Part shown: positions 33,030-44,389 of the stretch, one piece after another
Layout: the number at the start of each line of letters is the position of its first letter
Position numbering within the stretch: position 1 is the stretch's first letter
NCBI RefSeq assembly: GCF_000143415.4
Contig: NW_003314354.1
Coordinates: forward strand, 455,905-519,904
Direction: 5' to 3'
Length of the DNA: 64,000 nucleotides
Source: Selaginella moellendorffii
Lineage: Eukaryota; Streptophyta; Lycopodiopsida; Selaginellales; Selaginellaceae
Translations under genes and position numbers: made by a program
Notes under the pieces: model-generated
Databases searched by the model: none
The model's input: only the letters and a program-made list of their open reading frames with translations
Told to the model about the DNA's origin: nothing

Positions 33030-35085
33030 ATGGCGGTCACTTCGAGCAAACGCGTTGGTCGAAACAGCTTCAGCATGAGGCGCACCAACGATTGGTAAGT
33101 TGGATTCATCATGACTTGGCTCCGGGTTTTACTGCTTTCTACCGTTTTCTCATCGCAGGGTCATGTCGACTGACGTCCCGACGGATATCACGGTAGACAT
33201 CTGCGGAACCAGCTTTGCCCTCCACAAGGTAGCGGAGCTTCTTCCTTCACTCTCCACCAACAGAATTTCTCATGAATTTTGGTGCGGGTTTCATGCTCTC
33301 GTGGTTACAGTTCCCCCTGGTGTCGAGGAGCGGAAGGCTGCGAAAGCTCGTCGCGGAAGCCAGGGACTCGGACCTGTCCCGAGTCGAATTCAATGACATC
33401 CCCGGCGGGCCGGAAGGATTTGAAATGGCTGCGAAGTTCTGCTACGGCATCAACTTCGAGATCACGGCGTCCAACGTTGCAATCCTCCGGTGCGTAGCAG
33501 AGTATCTGGAGATGACGGACGACTTTGGCCAGGCAAATCTCGCGTCCAGGAGCGAGGCCTTCATCGAAGACGTGGTGATGCACAGCTTCGGGAGCTCAAT
33601 CACGGTTCTCCACAGCTGCGAGAAGCTCCTTCCAATGGCGGAGCAGCTCAACATTGTCAACCGGTGTGTCCAAGCAGCAGGGGCCAAGGCCAGCCACGAG
33701 GCGCTCTCCCTCGCAGCTCGTCCAGAGTACCGCAATGCCAAGACGCCTCCGCAGCTCGACTGGTGGGCCGAGGACCTCTCCATTCTCAGCCTCGACTTCT
33801 ACCAGAGGGTGCTGGCCGTGATGAGAAGCCAGGGGATGCCGCAGGAGAACCTGTGGGGGAGCCTCATGCACTACGCGCAGCAGGCTCTGAAAGGATTCAA
33901 CAGCACCAGCAGCAAGAGCCCCGGAAGATCGGTCACCGGACTGGAGCACGAGCAGCGGATGCTCGTGGAGACCATCGTCGGTTTGCTGCCACCGGACAAG
34001 AGATCTGCGTCTTGCGGCTTCCTCTTCGGGCTCTTGCGGACGTCGATCATCCTGGACACCACGGTTGCCTGCCGACTAGAGCTGGAGAGGCGGATCTCAT
34101 TGCAGCTGGACGAGGCGACGCTGGACGACCTGCTGATACCATCGTTCTCGTTCGCGGCCGATACCCTCTTCGACACGGACCTCGTCCATCGCCTGCTCTC
34201 GAGCTTCCTCCAGCACCATCTCCAGGACGAGTCCAAGGCGTCGCAGAGCTCGCTGGCAAAGGTGGCGAAGTTGATGGACAGCTATTTGGCGGAAGTAGCG
34301 CCGGATGCCAACCTCAAAGTCTCCAAGTTCATCGCGCTGGCCGAGTTGCTGCCCGAGCACTCGAGGATGGTCGAGGATGGATTGTATAGAGCGGTGGATA
34401 TCTTCCTCAAGGCAAGCTAGCTTTCTTCCTTGTGTTTTTCCACTTTCTTCGTTGGCGAAGAACACCTCTTTGATCCAAACTCTTCCTGTTCCTCCAGGCC
34501 CATCCTTTGCTCGTCGAGGCCGATCGCAAGAGAATCTGCAAGCTCATGGATCCCCAGCGCCTGTCCCAAGAGGCGTGCAGCCATGCCGCGCAAAACGAGC
34601 GCTTGCCCGCGCACTTCATCATCCAGGTTCTCTACTTCGAGCAGCTGAGAATCAAGACCGCGCTCGCAAACTATGCCATCGAGATGCCCAAGGGCGATCA
34701 CGGCCCGACCCCCATCGCCGCGGCGCTGCGATCGTCCACGGCTGCTGCCAATGCCGCTGCTGCCGCCGCTGCCGCCGCTGCCGATGCGAATCCCCAATCC
34801 GCGCTGCGGAGGGAGAACAAGGAGCTCAAGATCGAGCTTACCAGGATGAAGATCAGGCTATCAGACTTGGAGAAGGAGCAGAGCCCGGGAGTATCGAGGG
34901 CGAGTGAGGAGAAGAGGCTGAGCAGCCCGACGTCGTCCGCCGCTAGCTCGCCTGGATCCGGCCGGTTCTTCCACACTGTGTCGCGGCGCCTTGGAAAGCT
35001 TAATCCGTTTGGGAAGAGCTCGCTCAAGCCGCCGGCCACGCCCGAGCTCCAGAAGCCGCGGCGCCGCCGGCATTCGATCTCGTGA
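33030..35085 (+). CDS. BTB/POZ-NPH3 domain protein
   Basis: Four exons (33030-33094, 33159-33228, 33311-34411, 34498-35085) give 607 aa. A BTB domain (about residues 25-120: DVPTDITVDICGTSFALHK, then EFNDIPGGPEGFEMAAKFCY) is followed by the NPH3 domain (about 200-470: LDWWAEDLSILSLDFYQRV, EQRMLVETIVGLLP, LYRAVDIFLKAHP, ICKLMDPQRLSQEACSHAAQ). The C-terminal part has an Ala run, a coiled coil (ENKELKIELTRMKIRLSDLE) and a Ser/Arg-rich tail. NPH3/RPT2 proteins are CUL3 adaptors or membrane scaffolds in phototropin and auxin-transport signalling. Intron 3 (34412-34497) uses a GC donor, AAG|GCAAGC. Which member this is cannot be settled by eye. Confidence 0.92.
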
Positions 35086-35176
35086 CGCTCGATCGAGAAG
35101 CTCTCGATCGCTCCAGCAGAAGAAGAAATCCAATTTTTAGTCTCCAAGAACTCCAAGAACCCTAGAGTATTGTCAA

Positions 35177-36016
35177 ATGGATAGGCAGGAAGCGCGCGTG
35201 GAGATGGTGGTGATCGCCGGCGAGGATCTCAAGAATGTGACGAGCTTGCTCATGTCTGGCAGCAAGATGAGCTCCTACGTGGTGTGCTGGGTGGATCCGT
35301 GCTCCAAGCGCTCCACCAGGATCATCAAGAGAGGCGGTAGGGATCCCGTGTGGAATGAGGCGCTGTCGCTGCCCGTGGATGCGATTGCGCTCGCCAATCC
35401 CTACGCCTGCCTCACGCTCCAGGTGATGAGCAGCCGATCGGGGGGGGACGATGCGGTAGTGGGCAAGGCGTGGATGCCGCTCCACGAGATCGCGAGGCTC
35501 TCCACCACGACCTCGGCATTCGATAATATCATCTCTCTCGGCGTCCAGCGGCCGTCTGGGAGGATGCAAGGCTCGATCCGGCTGTGCGTGTGCTTGATCG
35601 GGGCGGGATTCCACAATGCTGGTTCCACGAGTGGGGGAAATTTCCATCCGGGCAAGCCGATGCTCCAAATCCAAATGCCCCAGCACCAGATTTCTTCTCC
35701 TGTTGAGAGCTCGCTTGAGGAATTCGCGAGTCCATCGTCATCCTCGGGAGGAGGAGGGGCACCAATCCAGCCGGTGGAAGGGATCCCAGTGATTGGCTTT
35801 GCTGCTGGGGCAACGAGCTACCATCAAGGCCACCACCACTTCCAAATGCCGCCATATCTTCCATCTCCATCGGCACCACCAGTTCTTCCTGATCACAACG
35901 GTAACGGGAATGGTAACGCTCGTGGTCATGGTCATGGTAATGGTAATGGTCTACTTCTGGGGCTTTTGGGTGGTGCCTTGGCTGCGCTTGTGCTGGGTGA
36001 TATTTTTTTCCAGTGA
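35177..36016 (+). CDS. C2-domain protein, SRC2-like
   Basis: Single-exon 279-aa protein. The N-terminal 120 residues form a plant C2 domain (VEMVVIAGEDLKNVTSLLM, SSYVVCWVDP, RGGRDPVWNEALSLPV, GKAWMPLHEI). A Pro/Gly/His-rich low-complexity middle follows, then a hydrophobic Gly-rich C-terminus (GLLLGLLGGALAALVLGDIF) as in SRC2-type proteins, which move to ER and vacuolar membranes and respond to cold. The calcium-binding acidic residues of classical C2 domains are not obvious, as is usual in this family. A telo-box-like AACCCTAG precedes the ATG by 20 bp. Confidence 0.85.
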   Translation: MDRQEARVEMVVIAGEDLKNVTSLLMSGSKMSSYVVCWVDPCSKRSTRIIKRGGRDPVWNEALSLPVDAIALANPYACLTLQVMSSRSGGDDAVVGKAWMPLHEIARLSTTTSAFDNIISLGVQRPSGRMQGSIRLCVCLIGAGFHNAGSTSGGNFHPGKPMLQIQMPQHQISSPVESSLEEFASPSSSSGGGGAPIQPVEGIPVIGFAAGATSYHQGHHHFQMPPYLPSPSAPPVLPDHNGNGNGNARGHGHGNGNGLLLGLLGGALAALVLGDIFFQ

Positions 36017-36218
36017 AGATCTGGCTGCTTGGGTGACATGTTTTTCCAGTGGGATCTGTTGCTTCTCTTTTCTTTGTGGATACTGTGCTTGCTTGCTGCT
36101 GCTTGGGATTTAAAATTATTCTGAGTGCGTTGCTGCCGGCCTCGAGTTTGTCATTATCATCACCTCGTAGATGTGTTCGTCATTTTAGTCGAAGGTGTTC
36201 TTCCTGGTTGTTTGGGTC

Positions 36219-39200
36219 ATGGCGGAAGTGGGTCTCGCCTTGGGCTCCTTGCCGGTGTCCAGGCAGATTGTTTCTTCGAGAAAAGCAAGAATTAGAGCTG
36301 CTGGATTTGGGTCCTGGTTTCCTGGCTTTCAGCTGAAATGCTCTCGGCTAACAGCCGAGGCGAAGGCTCATCCGCGAATTGTCCAAGCCGAACACAATCT
36401 GGTAAGTAACTAGTTTCTTCAACTGGGTTCCTGATGGCTTTTTGTGTTTCACAGAGTCTGGAAGATGTGAAGGAGACATCGGAGGTGGAGAAGCCGCTTA
36501 AAGTAGCTTTAATTTGCGGGGGACCTTCAGCCGAGAGAGGGATATCTTTAAACTCTGCAAGATCCGTTCTTGATCACCTCCAGGTGGTGTTCTCTTCTTA
36601 TCCATTTTTTTTTTTTTTCGCAATTTGTGTAACGAAAACGTTGGTGCAGGCGGAAGATGTTGAAGTTGATTGTTACTACATGGATCAGCAACTTCGTGCC
36701 TATGCAATTTCACCTTCTCAGGTTCGTCACCTTGCAAAATGATGAAGTGGAGAAATTGTGGGCTATGCTTGATACTTCTGCAGATGTACTGTAACACGCC
36801 TTCTGATTTCGATTTTAAGCTGCACAGGTGACAGACGAATTCATGTACGCATTTTTTAATTTTTTTTCTCATCATTTGTATTTTGGCAGCTTGGCTCAAT
36901 GCTTCACGTCCCAGGCCGATTTCTTGCGACGGTTAAAATCTTCCGTCGATATTGTGTTCCCGGTGATACACGGGAAATTTGGTGAAGACGGAGGCCTACA
37001 GGTTATAGAAAGAATTGCAAAAGCTGTAACCTTTCAAATCCCGTGAACTGTGCAGGAACTTCTGGAATCCGCTGGAATACCGTTCGTGGGAACTGGTTCT
37101 TCAGCAGCCCGTTGTGCCTTCGATAAGGTAAGCTTTGATGGTATTTTGTATTGCCTTAATTTTGGATATTGCAGTATGAAGCAGCAAAAGAGCTTTCCCG
37201 TTTTGGATTTGTGACAATTCCAAGCTTTCTTATTGACGTAAGTCCCTTTTTCTTGAGCCAACTTGAAAATACTTCCTTCCAGAGTCCCGAGATTGATAAG
37301 GCAGCATTGGTAGAATGGTTCAAGGCTAACGATTTGAATCCTTCTTCAGATCGTGTTGTGGTAAGGCTTCACCAGGAGATAGTTGACTCTATCCGCTTTT
37401 CAACAGGTGAAACCAGCCAAATCGGGATCAAGCATAGGGGTTACTGTGGCTCATGGACTCGACGAGGTCATCCGTGATGCTGAGACTTTACTTAAAGAGG
37501 TGAGTGATACCGACAAGTTGTCTTTGTGTTTAAAAGAAGAATTTATTTTGTCCAGGGCATTGATGACAGAATCGTGGTGGAAGTTTTTCTGCAAGGCTGT
37601 ACAGAATTTACCGTCATTATTCTCGATACTGGTTCTGGTGAACAAGTTCAGCCAGTTGCTCTTCTTCCCACAGAGGTATACATTTGCGTGCTGGGCCTAC
37701 TTAAACGTATTTTATCGCTGTAGGTGGAACTGTTACATGCCGATGGGCAGTCGATAGGTGAAAAGATTTTCAATTACCGGAGAAAGTATCTTCCAACTAG
37801 ACAGGTATGGCATGTATATCCGTTTCATTTGTACTTAAGATCTTTCAGGTTTCTTACCACACACCTCCTCGTTTTCCTGTTCAAACCATTCAAAGCATAC
37901 GTTCTGGTGCCTCGAAGCTTTTCACACTCCTGAATCTACGTGATTTTGCTCGAGTAGATGGCTGGTTACTTCCACCTTCAAGTTCATTCAACAAATCAAA
38001 TGATTTTTTGGTCGTCTTTTCGGATGTCAATCTGGTAGTAAAGTCGTTTCTCATTTATATGTGAGTGCAACTGACTCAGTGAACAGGTTAGCGGCATGGA
38101 GCAAACAAGTTTTCTGTTTCAACAAGCTGCACAGGTATAAGTTCAACAAGTACGTTTTATCATGCTGTATTGACACCATGTGAAGGTTGGTCTGAGCCAC
38201 AGAGATGTTCTGCGGTTAGTCCTGAATCGAGCGCGCACAAGATATCCCAGCCTTTCAAATTTTCCTCAGGTGGGATTGCATGAAGTTGATGGCACTCCGC
38301 AAACAAGTAAACGAAAAGTCTACGTCTTGTTTGGAGGAGGAAGCTCAGAACGACAAGTGTCATTGATGAGCGGAACCAATGTTTGGCTCAATCTTCGCGG
38401 CTGTAAGGACGTAAGTTTTGGTCACCTGAATCAATGGATACTCAACCGTTTGTATTTCCTACGACAGCTCGATGTCTCTCCATTTGTTCTTGTACCCCAA
38501 TCAAGGGGTGAATCGCCGGAATCAAGATCAATTTGGGCACTTCCGTAAGTTTATTTACTCGTCCTTTTCGCGAATAACAGTATTTTGCATGACAAGGTAT
38601 GCTTGTGTGCTTCGTCACACTGTGGAAGAGGTGGTTGACGGTTGTTTAGAGGCACTGGATCCTGGTTTTTCTGCTGTTTCTGGCTCACTCAAAGCACAAG
38701 TGATGTCAGAACTTAGTTCCAGTGGTTCTAAAGTTGATTACAATGTGGGATCCGGCGTCCCAACGAAGTTGTCCATGAGTGAATGGATTCAGCATGCTAA
38801 GGATGAGGACGCTATTGTTTTTATAGCAGGTAAAAACTCTGAATTTTTTGCTGTTTATTGTAGTAACCGCGCGCCTTGTGCAGTGCACGGTGACATTGGG
38901 GAGAACGGGATATTGCAAGAGATGCTCGAAGCGAAAGGCATACCATTTACAGGTGACATGATTTTGCATTTGCAAAGCTTCTTACCGCGTGTATGGATTA
39001 GGATCTGGCGTGAAGGCATCCCGGATATGTATGGACAAAGCCGTTACAGGTCATACGATTTCTCCTGTAAGTCAGCTCTAATCGTTTTCTTGTTTTAATA
39101 TGAGTTGTTTCGTTCCTTGTAGTTGAGTTCGAATGGAGTTTATAGTGCCCAAAGAGTTGTCTATAAGACAGCAGAGCTGCTTCATGACTGTGGAGATAAC

Positions 39201-40229
39201 AGGCAACTTTGGCTCTCGTTGCAAGACAAACTGGAAGATTCTAGCATATGTGTGAAACCAGCAGCTGATGGATGCTCCACGGGAGTTGCGAGATTATGGT
39301 AAGGAAGTCTAGTGACATGAAGAACGTTGCTGATAAAATTGCCGCAGCTGTGCAAGGGACTTGACGGTATATCTCACGGCATTGAAGGAAAAGCTACCTC
39401 GTTTGCTCCCAGGATCTCTCGGCAAGGTAAAAATTGTCATGACCTCCAGAAACCGATTCTAAGCTTGTACTTTGCAGCCGCATGGAATTATTGAACTTCC
39501 TACCACTATCCCGGATAGTTTGATCTTTGAACCGTTTATACAAACGGATGATATACTTGTGTGTGAAGAATCTCAAATCGCATGGGAAGGCAAGCATAGA
39601 TGGGTGGAAATCACAGCTGGTGTGATTGGTAAGAAGGGTGCCATGCATGCTTTGCATCCAAGCATCACACTGAAGGAATCTGGCGACATTTTGTCCTTGG
39701 AAGAAAAGTTTCAAGGTTTGAACAATTCCACCCAACAAGTTAATTACGTTTTATTTTTGTTTCTTTCTTTGCAGGTGGTACTGGCGTCAATTTGACTCCA
39801 CCACCTCCTCTCATTTGCAGGTTAGTTGTAAACCTTACGTTTGGCGTAGAGTCACAGGTTCTTTATTATCTTTCTGCAGTGAAGAAGCAGTACGTTCGTG
39901 TAGAGAGCGTATTGAACTTGTTGCCAACACCCTCCAATTGGAAGGATTTGCTCGAATTGATGCTTTCATGAATGTGGACACTGGAGAGGTATGGTTGTAA
40001 TCACTTTCGAAATTCTTGACTCAAAATTGGCGACAGGTGATTGTTATAGAAGTGAACACGGTCCCTGGAATGACTCCCTCGACAGTTTTAATTCATCAGG
40101 TTTGAAGACAGATTCTAAGCTGCGTGTACAAACTGCTTACGCTGAAAATTTCAGGTGCTTGCGGAAACCACGCCATTATTTCCACGAGAGTTCTTCCGAG
40201 CAGTCGTTGATTTAGGCTCAAAGCGGTAA
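36219..40229 (+). CDS. DDL: D-alanine-D-alanine ligase, tandem two-domain plastid type
   Basis: Twenty-five exons, 911 aa. An N-terminal Ser/Arg-rich transit-like peptide (about 60 aa) precedes two Ddl modules. Module 1: GGPSAERGISLNSARSV, VIHGKFGEDGGLQ, VVVKPAKSGSSIGVT, a DxN metal site in FSDVNLVSGM. Module 2: VLFGGGSSERQVSLMSG, VHGDIGENGILQ, CMDKAVT, CVKPAADGCSTGVA, VIVIEVNTVPGM. It makes D-Ala-D-Ala for peptidoglycan; in mosses and lycophytes this supports the plastid division wall. Exons: 36219-36401, 36455-36583, 36650-36721, 36784-36827, 36890-37001, 37056-37127, 37175-37237, 37283-37360, 37407-37499, 37556-37675, 37724-37804, 37849-38034, 38087-38134, 38186-38410, 38468-38544, 38597-38829, 38884-38952, 39002-39066, 39123-39298, 39348-39426, 39478-39715, 39775-39820, 39880-39988, 40037-40099, 40155-40229. 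Confidence 0.93.
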
Positions 40230-40507
40230 TCGCATCACAAGGAAGCTTTGATACCCGGTCGCATTTTCTCGAACATCCATTCCTAGTCGTTTCTTAACGA
40301 CTCGGTTTTAATTTATACCATTAGCATATTGAAACCAATATCTGTTTTAGTTGAATAACAATGATTTAAACTAGCAGAAATTTACCTAAACAATAATTTC
40401 ATTTTGATTAATGGAATTCCAGAACTCGTATCTCATGCTCCGCTCGATCGCAGCCCACAGGGATTTCGATCCTGCCACGCTCCTCGTGGGTCGCTTTTGC
40501 CCTCTCC

Positions 40508-40783
40508 ATGAACGAAAGCGGCAACTCCGTCTCAGACGTGGACGAGATCCGGGCATACTCTGCAGCAGCGGGCGGGCGATGGTCTCACAGATCAGACTCC
40601 ATTTGTCATCACCGGGAACCCAGCACAAACGATCTGGACCAGTTCCTCTTCGTGGGAACCAACACTAGAGGAGATGCGGCAATTCCAGATGAGGATTTCA
40701 AGAAGCTATCCTACACAGAATCCAGGAGTGTGCGTCCATACAGGTCGCGCTTGGTGTATCAGCGGTTCAAGGCGATGAGGTAG
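40508..40783 (+). CDS. Possible first exon of the trypsin-like locus, uncertain
   Basis: A 91-codon frame (NESGNSVSDVDEIRAYSAAA..., ending FKAMR and TAG) just upstream of the trypsin-like relic. It has acidic and Ser-rich composition and no domain I recognise. It lies outside the part that is repeated downstream. It could be a short gene, an exon or the start of a pseudogene. Confidence 0.3.
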   Translation: MNESGNSVSDVDEIRAYSAAAGGRWSHRSDSICHHREPSTNDLDQFLFVGTNTRGDAAIPDEDFKKLSYTESRSVRPYRSRLVYQRFKAMR

Positions 40784-40828
40784 GAACTCATCATCGACGA
40801 GTCTGGAGTTCATCACTACATACATGCG

Positions 40829-41457
40829 ATGGATGACTTAGGCAGTGCAGTTGCCTCGTTTGTGGGAACTCTTCACATCGTCCGGAATGGATCAAGGTTT
40901 AATGGCAGAGCACGTCGCCCAGCTGGAATGGTATCGCTGGTTCGCTGCGAGGGTTACTGCTTGTCTGCGGCTCAATGTCTGGAAGGTTTCGATGGTGACG
41001 ACAACACAATCTTCGTCAGCTTCCCACGGATGAGCGATCATTCGTGTTTTTACGAGTGCAAGATTGCCAAGGCCGAAGAGTTTGTGGTGCACTTGGAAGC
41101 TAAAGAGCAACAAAGCTTCAAGACTTGCATGGCTACCCGGTTTGGACCGCGTCTGCCTCAGTTTTCAAGTTCAGCGGCCCCAACAGCACGCAACTCGTGG
41201 AGTGCCCGATGGTTGATTCGTTCGTATGTCCATTCGAGGGCATTGTATTGCCTAGCGCAAAGATTGACCACAAGCTGTCGCTGGGAGGTCCTGTTGTCAA
41301 CTGTGCCGGCGAGATGAGAGGGGTGATTATTGCACACAGCCTACTGAAGAAGAGCAGCGACCGGAGAAGAAAAGCGTGCGTTACCCGGAAGTTGAAAGTG
41401 CAAAGTGTTCCGGACTTGCAGGAGTTTCTAGATGATGTGCTGAATGGAAGAACGTAA
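40829..41457 (+). pseudogene. Trypsin-like peptidase-fold pseudogene, copy A
   Basis: The first frame (40829 to about 41120) reads FVGTLHIVRNG, GYCLSAAQCLEG, DDNTIFVSFPRM, and the second, shifted, frame (about 41120-41457) reads HGYPVWTASASVFKFSGP, FEGIVLPSAKIDH, LSLGGPVVNCAGEMRGVII. Together they follow the order of a trypsin-like (Trypsin_2) fold, including the closing 'GGPV-N-GE--GVI' strand. A frameshift lies near 41120, the usual GNSGG serine is replaced (LSLGG) and the usual HV histidine reads AQC. So it is a decayed or non-catalytic member. Further exon-like pieces follow at 41571-41760 (after a CTTGCAG acceptor: EFIDSAVTEFNPSKRPKVKY). A second copy lies at 42785-43520. Confidence 0.5.
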
Positions 41458-41819
41458 ACAACAAGCTGGGCAGGACTGGAGGCGATGCAAATTATGAGAG
41501 TATTGGTACTTCTTTCTGGTTCTCATTCTTCCTTTTTCTTTCTTGTCTTTTAGAGTGGAAAAATTGCTTGGAACTCAGGAGGTTAGTCCAGTCTTGTTGA
41601 TCTAGTAGTTACCAATGTATTCCTCGCTTGCAGAATTTATCGACAGCGCTGTGACGGAGTTTAATCCTTCTAAGCGTCCGAAAGTTAAATACGTCCCCAT
41701 GTCCGAGGAGTTTTACAAGGAGCAGGAAGCTGTCAGAGAGGTTTTTAGATCTTGTTGTCAAGATAAGCAATGTCTTTGTCGCATTTTTATTTTACTCCAA
41801 ATGTCAATTGCTGATCATT

Positions 41820-42182
41820 CCGCAAGATGCATGGATTCCAATGGCCCCGGATGGATTCGATAGCCACATTCATACACGGGGAAGGAAGTTTTTCCCGCGA
41901 CTTTGGAGATTTAGGATAGGGTGTTTTCTTGCCAACGCCAACTCGCACCTCACGTGAGTTGCTAGAAAGACACAGTCTCTGTAGCGTTTCCTTTATGTCG
42001 ATTTGCGATTCTGTAATCCCACGGGTTTGGAGGTTGGCATGATGATGAGTGTTTTCTTCGCACCTTGGCAGGTATTTTGGCTGGTACAGGTGCCCGTGCT
42101 CTTGGAGCTGATTAATCCATGACCGCCTGGATCATCCCAATGGCGGCCTTCTTGCAGATTTCCAGTACTGCGCAGCAGGAGG
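41820..42182 (+). pseudogene. Relic of the methyltransferase 5' region, copy A
   Basis: Matches 44130-44455, the leader and first codons of the intact methyltransferase: ATGGATTCCAATGGCCCC, TTTTCCCGCGACTTTGGAG, GGTGTTTTCTTGCCAACGCC, then a broken version of the N-terminal anchor (TTCTTGCAGATTTCCAGTA). It is truncated after about 42182 and has several deletions. Confidence 0.7.
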
Positions 42183-42784
42183 TAATTATCAAACGTACAC
42201 TAAATACCTTAAGATTCTCTCGATTATGGCAAGAACGAAGAACAAAACTTTTAAGTAGAGATGTCTAGAGATCCTAAAACAAGAGAGTTTCTTCGAACCC
42301 GATAATCTACAATCGCCTTTTCAAAAATACTCCGCAGAAAACTTCCAGAAAAATTCAATACAATTACAGTTAAATTTGGAGATGTCTGGATCTACCTCAG
42401 GTGGAATCTATTCTTAAAGCCTATTCTTCATCTTCTCTTGAGCCAATTCTCACAATCAAAACACTCTAACATCCAATGGCTGGCTGCCATTAAACCACCT
42501 AGGCTAAAGAAACAAACCATCTCGCCTTTTTAGAGTCGTTAGGAGTGCTTTCTTTTGGGATCATCAGGAACATACATTTTAAATTTTCCTCGATTGAATT
42601 ACAATGCCTTTGGATCTTGTCTCCATGCCTGATTCATTCTGTTTCCTTGGCTGCTTCATCTTCCACAACTTACCACAATAATTTCAGAATCACACTCAAG
42701 CACACCAGGAGAACTCTTCCAATATCTTCGAATTTAAATCTGCTAGAGCTTTCATCGTCAACGTTTTCCTTCTCGTAATGCTTT
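42183..42784. other. Spacer between the two duplicated copies
   Basis: AT-richer than its flanks. A 77-codon frame (42545-42778) has no motif. No gene could be supported. Confidence 0.45.
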
Positions 42785-43520
42785 TGAGCAGCGAGTGTAA
42801 GATTGCCAAGGCCGAAGAGTTTGTAGTGCACTTGGAGGCTAAAGAGCAACAAAGCATCAAGACTTGCATGGCTACCTGGTTTGGACCTGCGTCTGGCTCC
42901 TAACAGCACGCAACTCGTGAAGCGTCCGATGGTTGATTCGTTATCCATTTGAGGGCATTGTAGTGCCGAGCTCAAATATCGACCACAAGCTTTCACTGGG
43001 AGGTCCTGTTGTCAACCGTGCCCGCGAGATTATAGGGGTGATTATTGCACACAGCCTACTGAAGAAAAACAGTGACTCGAGAGGAAAAGCGTGCGTTACC
43101 CGGTTTGAAACCAAGATGTGTTTCGGACTTGCAGGAGTTTCTAGATGATGCACTGAAATGGAAGAAGCACTCGAGGCGATGCAAATTATGACAGTTAAGT
43201 TCATTGGTACTTCTTTCTGGTTCCTATTTCTTTCTTGTCTTTTAGAGTGGAAAAATTGCTTGGAACTCAAGAGGTTGGTCGAGTGCACGGGAGCCGACTT
43301 CACTTCTCCCCTTCAGGAGTGGTATTCGCAGCATCCACTGACAGGTTCTTAAACATCTATTTGATTTTGTTGACACTAATGTATTTTTCGCTTGCAGAAT
43401 TCATCGACAGAGCTTTGAGGCAGTTTAATGCTCGTCCGACGTCCGCATGTCCGAGGAGAAAATCCAGAACTTCTACAAGGAGCAGGAAGGTGTCAGAAAG
43501 TTCTTCCATCGATGGAAGAA
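42785..43520 (+). pseudogene. Trypsin-like peptidase-fold pseudogene, copy B
   Basis: Clear copy of 41050-41760 at the nucleotide level: GCAAGATTGCCAAGGCCGAAG-like start, GTGCACTTGGAGGCTAAAGA, GACCACAAGCTTTCACTGGG, GTGATTATTGCACACAGCC, GTGGAAAAATTGCTTGGAAC and GAATTCATCGACAGAGCT. The 5' half of the locus is missing, a deletion removes part of the region before the 'CPFEGIV' equivalent, and stops interrupt all frames. Confidence 0.65.
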
Positions 43521-44389
43521 CCGAATTTTCGCCTGTACATCTAAAAGACTCCTATTCTTTCGTTCACAATCGTGTGCTTCTTTCTCTCGGATGAGAGATC
43601 TGGAGGAATTTGGGAGTTCTTTCTCTAGTTTCTTCGTAGTTCTTCTTCACAGATTTAAATTTGCATAAGCAAAGATCATGGTGAAAGCATAGATCGAGCG
43701 CCAGTTTTTCTGTCGAGCAGGAGTGTGACCTCATGGAAAACCAGCTCCGCATCTTCGACACGCCCAAATATCCTAGCATATCTGCAAAGTTGCACGATGG
43801 AACAATGCAGCCTTAGAATATCTAGATCTTGTTGTCAAGACTGATTCTAATTGTCAAGATAAGCTCGAAAAAGCAATGCCTTTGTCTCATTTTTATTTTA
43901 CTCCAGATGTTGTCTTTCATACATCTCAACCGATGATTATTCCGCAAGATCCTCTAACTTGCTGTCTACTCTTGGTGTATGATCTCTCTCGCTTTCTCCT
44001 AATTTGCTAACAGACACGGTCTATACAAGAAGACTGTGGCTTTTCCTCTACGTCGATTTGCGATTCTAATCTTTGCTTGGACGTTTCACATACGAGTGCT
44101 ACGTGCTAAATTAGCATTCATAGGCGATGACTATGCATGGATTCCAATGGCCCCAGATGGGGACACGTCATGCCCACACATCGATGGACACATTCATACA
44201 CAGGGAAGGAAAATTTTCCCGCGACTTTGGAGGTCGGCGGTTCGATTTATGATAATGGGTGTTTTCTTGCCAACGCCAAGCAACTCGCATCTTGGGCGGT
44301 ATCTTTGGCTGGTTCACCGATCAAGAAGAAGCGATGGCGCCCACGCTCTCTTCTCTCTTCTCATCTACCGGCATGTAGCCGATCAATCC

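Noticed and set aside
33490-34389. 299-aa plus-strand frame within the NPH3 gene
   Set aside because: Out-of-frame reading of a GC-rich exon; the NPH3 frame carries BTB and NPH3 motifs.
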